A DNA stretch of 64,000 bases from Mucilaginibacter ginsenosidivorans (GTDB taxonomy: Bacteria; Bacteroidota; Bacteroidia; Sphingobacteriales; Sphingobacteriaceae): the NCBI RefSeq assembly GCF_007971025.1, contig NZ_CP042436.1, positions 2,046,001 through 2,110,000 on the forward strand, given 5' to 3'. Shown one piece after another: positions 7,838-16,874 of the stretch (positions are counted from its first letter, which is position 1; every line of letters starts with the position of its first letter). The notes under the pieces are model-generated. The model made no database searches. It saw only the letters and a list, made by a program, of their open reading frames with translations, and was not told the origin of the DNA. A program made the translations under genes and the position numbers.

Positions 7838-8683
7838 ATGATCTATATCAAAACATACATAAAACATTTACTTGCGGCAATGGTGCTGGTATCGGCTATG
7901 CAATACACCTGCTATGCTGATGGATTCCCGGTGCGGCCCAAAAGACTGCTGCTTTCTCCGTCGGTAAGTTATTTTATCGCCACAAAAGGATGGGATTCGC
8001 TGCGTGTGAAGAAGCCATTTCCAGACAATGGCAAGTTTACCTCGCTAACCTATTCCCTCTATGCCGAATACGGCATCAGCCGGCGCTGGTCGGTAGTGGC
8101 AACGCTGCCTTATGTCACCAATACCTACACGCAAACAAATTACAGCAACACGTCGCGCGGTTTAACCGACCTGGAAACGGGTATACGTTATTACCTGGCC
8201 AATATCAATTACATTTACTATTTTATGCTGCAGGGTACGGTAATTACGCCTTTGTATAAGAACCCAGGCCTGGGTTATGGCCTTACCGGCGCCGAACTGA
8301 AGCTGTCCTTCGCAGGCAGCGGGCACCTGTTTGGCAATAGTTACTACTTTACCATCGAGGATGGTGTGCGCCAGTATTTTGGCAGCCAGGGCCCCATACA
8401 AAACCGCTACAGTGCCACGTTTGGCTTAACCCTCGATAAAAAGTTCGAGAACCAAGTATCGGTAGCTTTGGGCGGGTTCTACTCCGTCAGCGATCTGAAG
8501 AATTTCAATGTGAACCCGGCGCTGGATAAAAACTTTGCATTTAACCAGGTTACATTAAGTTATGGGCATTCATTCAGCCAGGAGTTTTCAATATTTGTAA
8601 GCGGCGGAACATTCATCAATGGGCGCAATACCGGAGCGGGCTCAAGTGCTTCTATCGCCTTGATATTAAAACCATTCAGATAA
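7838..8683 (+). CDS. Outer-membrane beta-barrel protein
   Basis: From ATG 7838 the product is 281 aa with a signal peptide (MIYIKTYIKHLLAAMVLVSA, cleavage after CYA). The mature part consists of repeated amphipathic strands ending in aromatic residues, such as YSLYAEYGISRRWSVVATLPY and FTSLTYSL, and ends LILKPFR, as expected for an outer-membrane barrel inserted by the BAM machinery. A start at 7817 is also possible and would overlap the esterase gene by 14 bp; either way the two are coupled. It lies one base ahead of the TPR gene. The function (porin, sensor or structural) cannot be told. Confidence 0.7.
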   Translation: MIYIKTYIKHLLAAMVLVSAMQYTCYADGFPVRPKRLLLSPSVSYFIATKGWDSLRVKKPFPDNGKFTSLTYSLYAEYGISRRWSVVATLPYVTNTYTQTNYSNTSRGLTDLETGIRYYLANINYIYYFMLQGTVITPLYKNPGLGYGLTGAELKLSFAGSGHLFGNSYYFTIEDGVRQYFGSQGPIQNRYSATFGLTLDKKFENQVSVALGGFYSVSDLKNFNVNPALDKNFAFNQVTLSYGHSFSQEFSIFVSGGTFINGRNTGAGSSASIALILKPFR

Positions 8684-8684
8684 G

Positions 8685-10748
8685 ATGCGGCAGACCATAC
8701 GGTTAAATAAGATATTTATAAAAGCGGCGCTGTTCGCGCTGTTGATGATGCCGTTATTCTGTTTCGCGCAAACCGCCGACAGCTTTTTGCAAAGCGGCAA
8801 TCAAAAAGCCAATAACAAGGATTACAGGGGCGCCATAGCCGATTTTACGAGGGCGATAGAGATTAACCCTAACCTGTCAAAAGCCTATTTTTACCGGGCA
8901 AATGCATACGGAAATATCAAGGACGATGAATCGGCCATAAAGGATTATACCAAAACCATCGAGCTTGACCCAAAGAATACCAACGCATGGTTTTACCGGG
9001 CCGATTCCTACAACAGCATTAAAGACTACAAAAAGGCAATAGCCGACTTCGATAAGGCCATCTCCATGAATTCGCGCAATGCCGATATGTACCATTACCG
9101 CGCCAATGCAAAATCAAACATAGGGGATTATGAAGGAGCCATTGCCGATTTTACAACGGCGATAAAGCTGACACCCCACAACCCGGAGCTTTATGAATAC
9201 CGGGGCGTTACCAAAAGTAACCTGAACGATTTTAAAGGCGCCATAGCCGATTACGATATAGCAGTGCGGATGGATCCGCACAATTCCGACCTGATCTACT
9301 ATCGCGGGAATGCCAAAGGAAGCCTGGGTGATAACAAAGGCGCCATAGCCGACTATACCGCGGCGCTGGCCCTCAATCCCAATAATGCTGAGGCCTTTTT
9401 TTACCGTGGCAACAGCGAAAGCAACTTAGGCGATTACAAGGCCGCTATTGCAGACTACAAGCGGGCCATCGAACTAAAGCCGAAAATACGGAACGGCTAT
9501 AAGTACCTGGCTACGGCGCTCGGTAACAGCAAGGACGAAAAAGGTGCGCTGGAATATTTTGGCGACCAGATAAAACGTGACAGTACCAATGCCGAGCTTT
9601 ACCTGTACGATGGTATCGTGCGCAGCAATCTCGATGATAAAAAGGGGGCACTCGCAGATTTTGATAAATCGATAAAACTTGATCCTAACAGCACCGATGC
9701 TTTTCAAAACAGGTCGGATGCCCGTACCGGCAGCAAGCTCTATGCCGCTGCAAAAGAGGATGCCGAAGAGTCGATCAAACTGGACGGCAGTAATAGTTAT
9801 GGCTACATTTCCCTCGGCCGGGCCAAAGTGGGACTGAAAGATACCACTGGCGCCCTTGCCGATCTAAACACAGCTATCCGCATAGCGCCGCGGAATGATT
9901 ATGCCTACGCTATTCGCGGAGATATTGAATTGATACAGGAAAAATACGATATAGCCCTGAAGGATTATGACAAAGCCATAGAGCTGGGTCCCGGCACTGC
10001 TGATTATTACTTAAAACGCATTGGCGCCCGGATAAAAACAGGCGATCGCAAAGGCGTAGTGCAAGACTACCAGAAGATAATCAGCATAACTACGGACAAC
10101 GAGGGGTTATATAAAAGGTTAGGTAAGACTTTGATCGATGCCCGTTTTTACGCCGAAGGCTTCGCGGTTTATAACGCGTTGGTAAAAGATTATCCAAAGA
10201 ATGCCAATTACTACCTTGGTCGTGGTATAGCGCGGCAGGGTTTGAATAATACTACCGAAGCCATTGCGGATTATGATATGGCCATCCAACTGGATCCGAA
10301 GCTAACCGAGGCCTATGATAACCGGGGTAATGCCAAACTGAGCCGGAATGATATTGATGGCGCACTGAAGGATATCAACAAAGCGATCTCGATAAAAGAG
10401 GACGACGACCAGGCGTATTTTTACCGCGCTAACATCCGCATCCTTCAAAAGAACTACCAGGGAGCGGTGGACGATTATAACAGTTGTCTTTACATCAGCC
10501 TGGATAATACTAAGGTGTACCGCTACCGCGCCTTTGCCGAAAGCTTTTTGCCCGATGGCGCCGAACGCATGAAGGCTGACTTTGATGAGGCTTTAAGACT
10601 GGAACCCAATAACGAAGAAACGTATTACCTGCGCGGCCTGGCCAAGATCAACCAAAAGGACCAAACCTCCTGCGCCGATTTCAGCAAAGCGGCTCAATTA
10701 GGATCAAAGGATGGGCAGGCGGCGCTGAGGAAGTATTGCGGGAAATGA
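8685..10748 (+). CDS. Periplasmic tetratricopeptide-repeat protein, 687 aa
   Basis: A signal peptide (residues about 10-29, cleavage after CFA) is followed by about 17 TPR units of 34 residues covering the rest of the protein, with recurring DYKGAIADFTKAIELDP- and AYFYRGNAK-like segments. TPR solenoids hold partner proteins; no enzymatic domain is attached. It starts two bases after the outer-membrane gene stop and appears to end the four-gene run. The last unit carries CADFSKAAQLGSKDG, the usual capping form. DNA-level similarity between units is visible, so repeat number may vary among strains. Confidence 0.88.
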   Translation: MRQTIRLNKIFIKAALFALLMMPLFCFAQTADSFLQSGNQKANNKDYRGAIADFTRAIEINPNLSKAYFYRANAYGNIKDDESAIKDYTKTIELDPKNTNAWFYRADSYNSIKDYKKAIADFDKAISMNSRNADMYHYRANAKSNIGDYEGAIADFTTAIKLTPHNPELYEYRGVTKSNLNDFKGAIADYDIAVRMDPHNSDLIYYRGNAKGSLGDNKGAIADYTAALALNPNNAEAFFYRGNSESNLGDYKAAIADYKRAIELKPKIRNGYKYLATALGNSKDEKGALEYFGDQIKRDSTNAELYLYDGIVRSNLDDKKGALADFDKSIKLDPNSTDAFQNRSDARTGSKLYAAAKEDAEESIKLDGSNSYGYISLGRAKVGLKDTTGALADLNTAIRIAPRNDYAYAIRGDIELIQEKYDIALKDYDKAIELGPGTADYYLKRIGARIKTGDRKGVVQDYQKIISITTDNEGLYKRLGKTLIDARFYAEGFAVYNALVKDYPKNANYYLGRGIARQGLNNTTEAIADYDMAIQLDPKLTEAYDNRGNAKLSRNDIDGALKDINKAISIKEDDDQAYFYRANIRILQKNYQGAVDDYNSCLYISLDNTKVYRYRAFAESFLPDGAERMKADFDEALRLEPNNEETYYLRGLAKINQKDQTSCADFSKAAQLGSKDGQAALRKYCGK

Positions 10749-10818
10749 TAGCCAAAAAAGGTTCTCGCCATGACGACAGGGGATATTCCCGGAAATACGA
10801 TTGCAAATCAATTTTTTT

Positions 10819-10916
10819 GCCCCCGTGGGGCTATCAAATTCGCGAAGGGTTGCCCCTGACGGGGCAAAAATAACCACAGGGTTTATACTAATACAAACAG
10901 GTAGCCCCGACGGGGC
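10819..10916. repeat. Cluster of three REP-like GC palindromes
   Basis: GCCCC-CGT-GGGGC (10819-10831), GCCCC-TGAC-GGGGC (10852-10865) and GCCCC-GAC-GGGGC (10904-10916) lie in a 98-bp stretch between converging genes. The third is preceded by GTAG, matching the GTRG mark of classical REPs. A similar palindrome occurs at 13390-13402 beside a REP-associated transposase. Confidence 0.75.
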
Positions 10917-10958
10917 ATGCGTCTTCTTTCAATATTTTACTGTTGCTGCCAACAAGAA

Positions 10959-11426
10959 TCACTTACTACCAAACATTTCCCCTATCACCCTCTCCCGGTA
11001 AGCAAATATTTCATTTACTTGTTTGGCAACTATAAGGCTGTTGGCCAGCCTGCCAATGGGGCCGTAGGGGATGGCATAATTTAAAATGTCTGTCATCATA
11101 ACACCGCCTTTTGCTTCCTTAAAATGATGCTGGTGATGCCACAGCGCGAATGGGCCGAAACGCTGTTCGTCGATAAAATATTGTTTTTCCTTTACCTGGG
11201 TTATTTCGGTCATCCAGTTTAGTTTAATGCCGAAGAGAGGCGAAACCTTATACGTAATGATCATCCCTGCGTACACTTTATCATCGGGCTTAAAGTCCGA
11301 CGTGACAATAAAGTTCATCTCGGGCGGGGTGATCTTCACCAGGTTCAATGGCGAGGTAAAAAAGTCCCAGGCGTTGTCAATGGTCGTGGGCAGGAAAGTC
11401 TCGAATCGGAGCGGGTAAGTTTTCAC
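10959..11426 (-). CDS. SRPBCC (START-like) ligand-binding protein
   Basis: The 155-aa cytoplasmic product has the SRPBCC helix-grip layout: a first strand (LRFETFLPTTIDNAWDFFTS), the loop PLNLVKITPPEMNF, a long series of strands (ITYKVSPLFGIKLNWMTEI) and a C-terminal helix with VNEIFAYRERVIGEMF. The PLNL-ITPP motif is typical of the group related to cell-division inhibitor SulA-like/oligoketide cyclase annotations. Ligand unknown. Start is GTG at 11426. It lies 38 bp downstream of the sulfurtransferase gene on the same strand, so co-transcription is likely. Confidence 0.8.
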   Translation of the reverse strand: MKTYPLRFETFLPTTIDNAWDFFTSPLNLVKITPPEMNFIVTSDFKPDDKVYAGMIITYKVSPLFGIKLNWMTEITQVKEKQYFIDEQRFGPFALWHHQHHFKEAKGGVMMTDILNYAIPYGPIGRLANSLIVAKQVNEIFAYRERVIGEMFGSK

Positions 11427-11464
11427 ACCGTGACTAACGTAAAATAACGGCCGGCGGTTTTAGC

Positions 11465-12298
11465 TTATTCGCCTTTGGCTATCGGCATATCCCTTCTCGA
11501 CCATTCGCTCCACGATCCTACGTACATTTTTGGTCCCGTGATGCCGGCATACTCCATACCCAGCAGGGTATGGCAGGCCGTAACACCCGACCCGCAATGA
11601 ACAACCACATTTTCAGGATCAACGCTACCCAATAATTTTTCGTAGGAGTTTTTCAACTCCCCGGGCGACAGGTATTTCCCAAAGGTATCCAGGTTAAGTA
11701 CATAGGGCATGTTTACCGCACCGGGGATATGGCCGGCCACCAGGTCTATCGGCTCGCTTTCACCAAAGTATCGGTAAGCTTCACGCACATCGATCACCAT
11801 TTTATCAGCGGTGGCTGCAGCTTCTTCTACTTGCTTTATATCCACTGTGCCGTCATAGCCGGCCGGCACGGGATAATCGGCAACCGTTTTCACTGCATAG
11901 GGTTCCGTGCTTAGCTTTACGCCTGCATCAACAGCAGCCTTCAGGCCGCCGTTCAATACCTGTACTTTATCGTGACCGATGGCCCGCAGCATCCACCATA
12001 ATCTTGCGCCGCCGAATGCAGCGGCTTTATCATCGTAAACCACAACATGGCTGGCGGGGGTTATACCCCATTGGCCTAAAGTTTTGGAGAAATCGGTGAT
12101 AGCAGGTAGCGGGTGGCGTCCGCCGTAGGCAGGGTCTTCCGGTTTAATGGCAAGATCGCGGTCGAGATCGGCAAATTGCGCACCTTCAAGGTGACCGTTG
12201 AGGTAGCGCTGGTAAGCATCGGCCCCTGCGCGGGCATCTATCAGGATTATTTTACCTGCTATGGATAGCAGTTCATCAAGTTCAATTATTGGCGACAT
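11465..12298 (-). CDS. Two-domain sulfurtransferase (rhodanese / 3-mercaptopyruvate type)
   Basis: The 277-aa product has two rhodanese domains: an inactive first (residues 1-125, GHLEGAQFADLDRDL) and a catalytic second with the active-site loop HCGSGVTACHT. The CGSGVTA loop is the type found in 3-mercaptopyruvate sulfurtransferases, while thiosulfate sulfurtransferases usually have CRKGVTA. The enzyme would transfer sulfane sulfur to cyanide or thiols in the cytoplasm. Length is normal for the SseA family. The product has no signal peptide. Gene neighbours (SRPBCC protein, YkuK protein) give no pathway. Confidence 0.88.
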   Translation of the reverse strand: MSPIIELDELLSIAGKIILIDARAGADAYQRYLNGHLEGAQFADLDRDLAIKPEDPAYGGRHPLPAITDFSKTLGQWGITPASHVVVYDDKAAAFGGARLWWMLRAIGHDKVQVLNGGLKAAVDAGVKLSTEPYAVKTVADYPVPAGYDGTVDIKQVEEAAATADKMVIDVREAYRYFGESEPIDLVAGHIPGAVNMPYVLNLDTFGKYLSPGELKNSYEKLLGSVDPENVVVHCGSGVTACHTLLGMEYAGITGPKMYVGSWSEWSRRDMPIAKGE

Positions 12299-12362
12299 AG
12301 GTTGCGTTTATACCGTCAAAGATATAAATGAACCGCCAAATAATCGCGTCAGGCAGGCAGGT

Positions 12363-12836
12363 TTATTGCACTATTTTATTGGCGCAATACGAACTGGCAA
12401 AGGCTTCGGGCTTAGCTTTGAAAACAAATCCCATGCTCAGTATGTAACCCATCGCTTCGTGCAAAGCCTGGTTCGATTTGAACATCGGGTTGGTATTAAT
12501 GTCGGCATGTACTTCCAGGTCGACATCGTACAGGTCGAGTAAATCGCAAAGCTTGTAGGCAATATCGATGGACTTTTGCACTTCGGTAAGCATACGCTCC
12601 TTTATGCTCATCTTTTGCCCTGTCCGTTCCTGGTGGATGTACATAAAGCCGCCGCGCTTTTCGCGCAGGAAGACGATCACCGTGGCAAAATCAGTCACAT
12701 TGCCTTTCACCTGCGAATCGGTACCGATGCAAACCTTCAGCTTGTTTCCCAGTAAACTCTCTCTTTCGATGGCTTTTTCTACTTCTTCGAGGATGGGCGA
12801 ATGAATGATCTCGCCGCTAAATTTTCTCCAGGTCAT
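12363..12836 (-). CDS. YkuK family (DUF458) RNase H-like protein
   Basis: The 157-aa product has a conserved start (MTWRKFSGEIIH), then VCIGTDSQ, followed by TDFATVIVFLREKRGG and VDLEVHADINTNP. These acidic residues on successive strands (D in GTDSQ, E and D in LEVHADIN) match the RNase H-like fold of the YkuK/DUF458 family, whose cellular role is not established. It ends 64 bp ahead of the sulfurtransferase start, on the same strand. The C-terminus (ANKIVQ) looks complete. Confidence 0.85.
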   Translation of the reverse strand: MTWRKFSGEIIHSPILEEVEKAIERESLLGNKLKVCIGTDSQVKGNVTDFATVIVFLREKRGGFMYIHQERTGQKMSIKERMLTEVQKSIDIAYKLCDLLDLYDVDLEVHADINTNPMFKSNQALHEAMGYILSMGFVFKAKPEAFASSYCANKIVQ

Positions 12837-13419
12837 AAAATTCTTTTAGGTTAATTTTAACTGACCTGATTTTCAGGTCTATAAAAATAAGCGATAAGCT
12901 TCCATATAAACGTTAAGGCGGTATGATTTATTTGTTAACACTCTGACGATTATCAACAGGTTGTTTTTCAAATATAAATATATCCGCTATACCGGACGAA
13001 AATGAAGTCTTTATTTTGCTAAAGCCGACAGGGAGCCGATAAGCTGGATTACAAAAATAGTTTTCAATAGAAGAGTTTTATTTCCGAAACTTTACAACGA
13101 TTCTGTACAATTATTCAGGTTTCGTACCTACGGCACGAAAATCTCCTGTTTGATTTTTCGGCTACCAATATTCGATCCCTACGGGACCTTAAAAGAATGA
13201 ATAGTTGCCAATTACTCCATCGGAGCCAACTCCTGGGATTTTATTGATTAACAATATTGGTCTCGTGCAAACGGCTCCATCGGAGCCAAATCCTGGTAGT
13301 TTATTTTATTGATTAACGATATTGATCTCGTGCAAACGGCTCCATCGGAGCCAAATCTTGGTAGCAAATAATAATTGAGATTGATTTTTGCCCCGTCGGG
13401 GCAATACATAGCTCGTTAT
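12837..13419. repeat. Gene-free stretch holding a REP-like tandem array
   Basis: The first 290 bp hold no gene; a GACCTG-ATTTT-CAGGTC hairpin lies near 12864-12880. From about 13172 come GTCCC-type palindromes (GATCCCTACGGGACC), then three copies of a roughly 65-bp unit centred on GGCTCCATCGGAGCC (13273-13287 and 13338-13352 exact; a truncated first arm near 13214). The units share ATTGATTAAC and TCTCGTGCAAAC. The array closes with GCCCCGTCGGGGC at 13390-13402, 17 bp from the end of the transposase gene. These are candidate substrates of that protein. Confidence 0.75.
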
Positions 13420-13881
13420 TTATTCAGGTTCTTTAAAGATATAACGCTCATCATATTTTATTTCAAATTGCTCAAGTAGTTGCCGGTATTCTTCCAGGAA
13501 TGTGTGCTTTTTATGGTGCTCTCCCTGTTTCATCACATAATTGGTCACACGTTGTACATGTGACCGCGAATACGAAAATGCGCCATAGCCTTCCTGCCAT
13601 CGGAAAACTGTCGGGGTAAATCGCTGCAAGTTGATCCATTCTGATGATTCGCCTTTGACGATACGCATAAGATCGGATAAGGATTGGTTTGGCCTGAAGC
13701 CAAAGAATAAATGCAGATGATCAGGCATATTATCGATGGCGATAACTTTATGTCCGTGATTTTGTACAATGCCGGTGATATATTTTTGCAGTTGATCTTT
13801 CCATTCAGGCTGTATGAGCGCCTGCCTATATTTTACCGCCATCACGCATTGAATATGAATTTGAGTGTAGGTGTTCGACAT
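13420..13881 (-). CDS. REP-associated tyrosine transposase (IS200-like Y1)
   Basis: The 153-aa product is a single-domain Y1 transposase. It carries the HUH metal-binding pair in MPDHLHLFFGF and the catalytic tyrosine in the last helix (TNYVMKQGEHHKK), plus VFRWQEGYGAFSYS, typical of the family. Such enzymes nick and rejoin single-stranded DNA at hairpins. No left and right ends of an IS200 element were seen; instead the gene is flanked by several kinds of palindromes, as for RAYT genes that move REP elements. Length is complete and no frameshift is seen, so it may be active. Confidence 0.88.
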   Translation of the reverse strand: MSNTYTQIHIQCVMAVKYRQALIQPEWKDQLQKYITGIVQNHGHKVIAIDNMPDHLHLFFGFRPNQSLSDLMRIVKGESSEWINLQRFTPTVFRWQEGYGAFSYSRSHVQRVTNYVMKQGEHHKKHTFLEEYRQLLEQFEIKYDERYIFKEPE

Positions 13882-13946
13882 GATAAGGTTGGTTTAGGTG
13901 TTATAAAGTTATAAGTTTTTGAAACGTCGAAGTTTTATTCTATCAA

Positions 13947-14456
13947 TCATTTTTTTGCCATTCTTTTATGTGATTTATGATGAATCTGAATTAATTTATT
14001 AGTTTCAGGGTCGACGTAGAATTCAAACAATTCAATTGTCCAAATTCTTTTAGCAGACTCGCCGTTTTCAAAAGGACCGTCAGTCCAAATATATTTCTGA
14101 CTTCTTTTGTTCCATAGTCGGCCATCCTTAAATTCGACTTTATCAGCAACATACCATAAAACTATTTCCTTGTAATCTAATAGTCTTGCGGGTATCCTGC
14201 TTATAATTTCAGAATGAACGTCGTTCCAATCTTCACCTACTTGTCCTCTTAGAAATCGAATAAGCAAGTCGGTATTGATCTTTCCATTATAGAAATCACC
14301 TGTTCTCTTAATACTTTCATGCTGAGGCAGATTTTCTAAGTCCTGGGTTTTTTGAGCGCTCCTTTCATCAGCATAGTTCCCATTTAAAAGATGGCTACGT
14401 TTGCTACCAGAGGTTTTCATTTTACTGATTAGCCAGCGTTTGTTGTGTTCTCTCAT
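13947..14456 (-). CDS. Hypothetical protein, 169 aa
   Basis: A cytoplasmic protein with the segment LIRFLRGQVGEDWNDVHSEI followed by RIPARLLDYKEIVLWYVADK and a C-terminal YVDPETNKLIQIHHKSH. The FLRGQVG-WNDVHSEI motif recurs in uncharacterised small proteins of many bacteria, but I know no function. It sits between the transposase and ettA and its DNA looks more AT-rich than ettA, which hints at later acquisition. The N-terminal 60 residues are basic and probably disordered. Confidence 0.6.
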   Translation of the reverse strand: MREHNKRWLISKMKTSGSKRSHLLNGNYADERSAQKTQDLENLPQHESIKRTGDFYNGKINTDLLIRFLRGQVGEDWNDVHSEIISRIPARLLDYKEIVLWYVADKVEFKDGRLWNKRSQKYIWTDGPFENGESAKRIWTIELFEFYVDPETNKLIQIHHKSHKRMAKK

Positions 14457-14496
14457 AAATCTGACTTATTTCATTTCTGCATCAGCAAATTAATCC

Positions 14497-16179
14497 TTAT
14501 CCCACCAATTTCTTATACTTCAACCTGTGCGGTGTAATATCGCCCAAACGCTTCTTGCGGTTCTCCTCGTAGGCGGTATAGTCGCCTTCAAAAAAGTAGA
14601 CCTGCGAATTGCCTTCAAATGCCAGGATATGTGTACAAACACGGTCGAGGAACCAGCGGTCGTGACTGATGATAACCGCGCAGCCGCCGAAGTTTTCCAG
14701 CGCTTCTTCCAGCGAGCGCAGCGTATTTACATCGATATCGTTGGTCGGTTCGTCGAGCAGCAGCACGTTGGAGCCTTTGGTAAGCGTGATGGCCAGGTGT
14801 ACACGGTTGCGTTCACCTCCCGATAGTATGCCCACTTTCTTTTGCTGGTCGGCACCATTAAAGTTGAATTTGGAAACGTAGGCCCTTGAATTTAACGCCT
14901 TGTGACCGACCATAATGTTTTCCAGGCCGCCGGTTATGTTTTCCCAAACAGATTTATTGGGATCAAGGTCGTCGTGCATCTGGTCCACATAACCTAAAGC
15001 CACCGTTTCGCCTACGCGGAAAGTGCCCGCATCAGGTTTTTCCTGCCCGGTTATCAGGCGGAAGAGGGTGGTTTTACCCGCGCCGTTCGGACCGATGATA
15101 CCCACGATACCGGCTGGAGGCAGCGAAAAGCTCAGGTTTTCGAATAGTACCTTGTCGCCGTAGGCTTTGGTTACGCCATTGGCTTCGATAACTACGTTCC
15201 CCAAACGCGGGCCCGGCGGAATGAAAAGCTCCAGTTTATCTTCGCGCTCCTTCGTTTCTTCCGATGCCAGTTTTTCATAATTGGATAAACGCGCCTTGCC
15301 CTTGGCCTGCCGCGCTTTGGGAGCCATGCGCACCCATTCCAGCTCGCGTTCCAGCGTTTTCTGGCGCTTGCTCTCGGTCTTTTCTTCCTGTGCCAGGCGT
15401 TTTGCTTTCTGATCGAGCCACGAGGAGTAATTGCCTTTCCATGGAATACCTTCCCCACGGTCAAGCTCCAAAATCCAGCCTGCCACGTTATCCAGGAAGT
15501 AACGGTCGTGCGTAACGGCAATTACGGTTCCTTTATATTGTTTCAGGTGCTGCTCCAGCCAGTCGATGGACTCGGCATCTAAGTGGTTGGTCGGTTCGTC
15601 CAGTAAAAGCACATCCGGTTCCTGCAAAAGCAGGCGGCACATGGCCACGCGGCGTCGTTCACCGCCGGAAAGAACCGATATTTTGGTATCCGGTTCGGGG
15701 CAGCGCAATGCGTCCATGGCACGTTCAAGCTTCGTATCCAGTTCCCAGGCGTTCACCGCATCTATTTTATCCTGCAGTTCGCCCTGCCGCGCCATCAGTT
15801 TATCCATGGCATCGGGGTCGCTGTAAACTTCCTCCAGGCCAAACTTTTCATTTATTTCTTCATATTCCTTTAATATGGCGGTTATTTCTGCAACGCCTTC
15901 TTCCACCACTTCCTTTACAGTTTTATCAGGATCAAGCGTCGGTTCCTGCTCCAGCATACCAACGGTAAAGCCCGGCGAAAAAACCACCTCGCCCTGGAAA
16001 GATTTATCCATCCCTGCAATGATCTTCAGCAGGGACGATTTACCCGAGCCGTTAAGACCGATAACACCGATCTTGGCCCCGTAAAAGAAGGACAGGTATA
16101 TATTTTTTAAAACTTGTTTCTGCGGAGGGTATATCTTACTCACTCCGGCCATTGAGAAAATTATTTTTTCGTCAGCCAT
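14497..16179 (-). CDS. ettA: Energy-dependent translational throttle protein EttA (ABC-F)
   Basis: The 560-aa product has two ABC ATPase domains and no membrane part. Domain 1 has Walker A GLNGSGKSS and signature LSGGERRRVAMC; domain 2 has GPNGAGKTT and LSGGERNRVHLA. Between them is the tRNA-interacting linker (ERELEWVRMAPKARQAKGKA), whose sequence is the EttA form. EttA binds the ribosomal E site and gates the first elongation steps according to ATP/ADP ratio. Length equals that of E. coli EttA. It is divergently arranged from clpC across a 695-bp spacer. Confidence 0.93.
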   Translation of the reverse strand: MADEKIIFSMAGVSKIYPPQKQVLKNIYLSFFYGAKIGVIGLNGSGKSSLLKIIAGMDKSFQGEVVFSPGFTVGMLEQEPTLDPDKTVKEVVEEGVAEITAILKEYEEINEKFGLEEVYSDPDAMDKLMARQGELQDKIDAVNAWELDTKLERAMDALRCPEPDTKISVLSGGERRRVAMCRLLLQEPDVLLLDEPTNHLDAESIDWLEQHLKQYKGTVIAVTHDRYFLDNVAGWILELDRGEGIPWKGNYSSWLDQKAKRLAQEEKTESKRQKTLERELEWVRMAPKARQAKGKARLSNYEKLASEETKEREDKLELFIPPGPRLGNVVIEANGVTKAYGDKVLFENLSFSLPPAGIVGIIGPNGAGKTTLFRLITGQEKPDAGTFRVGETVALGYVDQMHDDLDPNKSVWENITGGLENIMVGHKALNSRAYVSKFNFNGADQQKKVGILSGGERNRVHLAITLTKGSNVLLLDEPTNDIDVNTLRSLEEALENFGGCAVIISHDRWFLDRVCTHILAFEGNSQVYFFEGDYTAYEENRKKRLGDITPHRLKYKKLVG

Positions 16180-16874
16180 GGGTGTTAGTTATTGAATTGT
16201 TGAATTACTGAATTATTGATTGGGGCGGATGCAAATATATTATTATAGTTGATTAAGTTGCCCTGGTGAGCAGTTGATTAAGTTCAATTTATAGGAAATT
16301 AAACCGGTTAACTTAATCAACCTAATCCAACTCAATCACCCCCCCATCTGTAACATTCTCATCGCCAATTCCGTCATAGATAATGTAAAAGATACACACA
16401 ATTTAAAACCTTTATTAACGGGCCCGTAAGCGGCAAAAAAATCAACTAAAAGTTTTGTGGAAATCTTGATAACTATTTCCGATATTTCCAATCATTTTTA
16501 ATTGATTTGCGTATAAAAGAATGTACAATCTATTTACGTTCTTTTAATAATGCCGTAATGTCATACGCTAATGACGAAATTGCCTGTTATAACAGCTAAA
16601 TTGGGCTGAGTACCGCAATCGGGTTTAAACTATTGCGTTCAGAGAAGGTCAAACAAGTAAATCTCAGCCGTTTACTTAAAGTTGTGGGTTTTTTATAGGA
16701 TTTTGTTCATTATTTTCTTTGTATAAAGTTGAACTTTTATAGATTGCACATCATATTAATGTCTGTTTTTTGAGGTGCAAAAAAGTTGGCAGTATTGTTG
16801 CAGACCACTATAAATACGCCGCCTGGAAAACTAAATGATATACAGAGACGTACATAATTTTTGAAAGGTATTAT
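16180..16874. other. Long gene-free spacer between ettA and clpC
   Basis: No coding frame was found. It contains low-complexity GTTGATTAAGTTG-type repeats, including an exact 12-bp inverted repeat (GTTGATTAAGTT 16273-16284 with AACTTAATCAAC 16310-16321), then AT-rich sequence. A possible clpC promoter has TTTG at 16718-16721 and TAGATTG at 16740-16746 with an 18-base gap, which would give a leader of about 125 bases. No heat-shock CIRCE element was seen. Confidence 0.5.

Noticed and set aside
13200..13402. Regular 65-bp repeats considered as a CRISPR array
   Set aside because: Only two to three units, palindromic core, near-identical DNA between cores instead of unique spacers, and no cas genes.
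16180..16874. Spacer upstream of clpC searched for a riboswitch or CIRCE element
   Set aside because: Only a low-complexity inverted repeat and a weak promoter match were found; no known motif.
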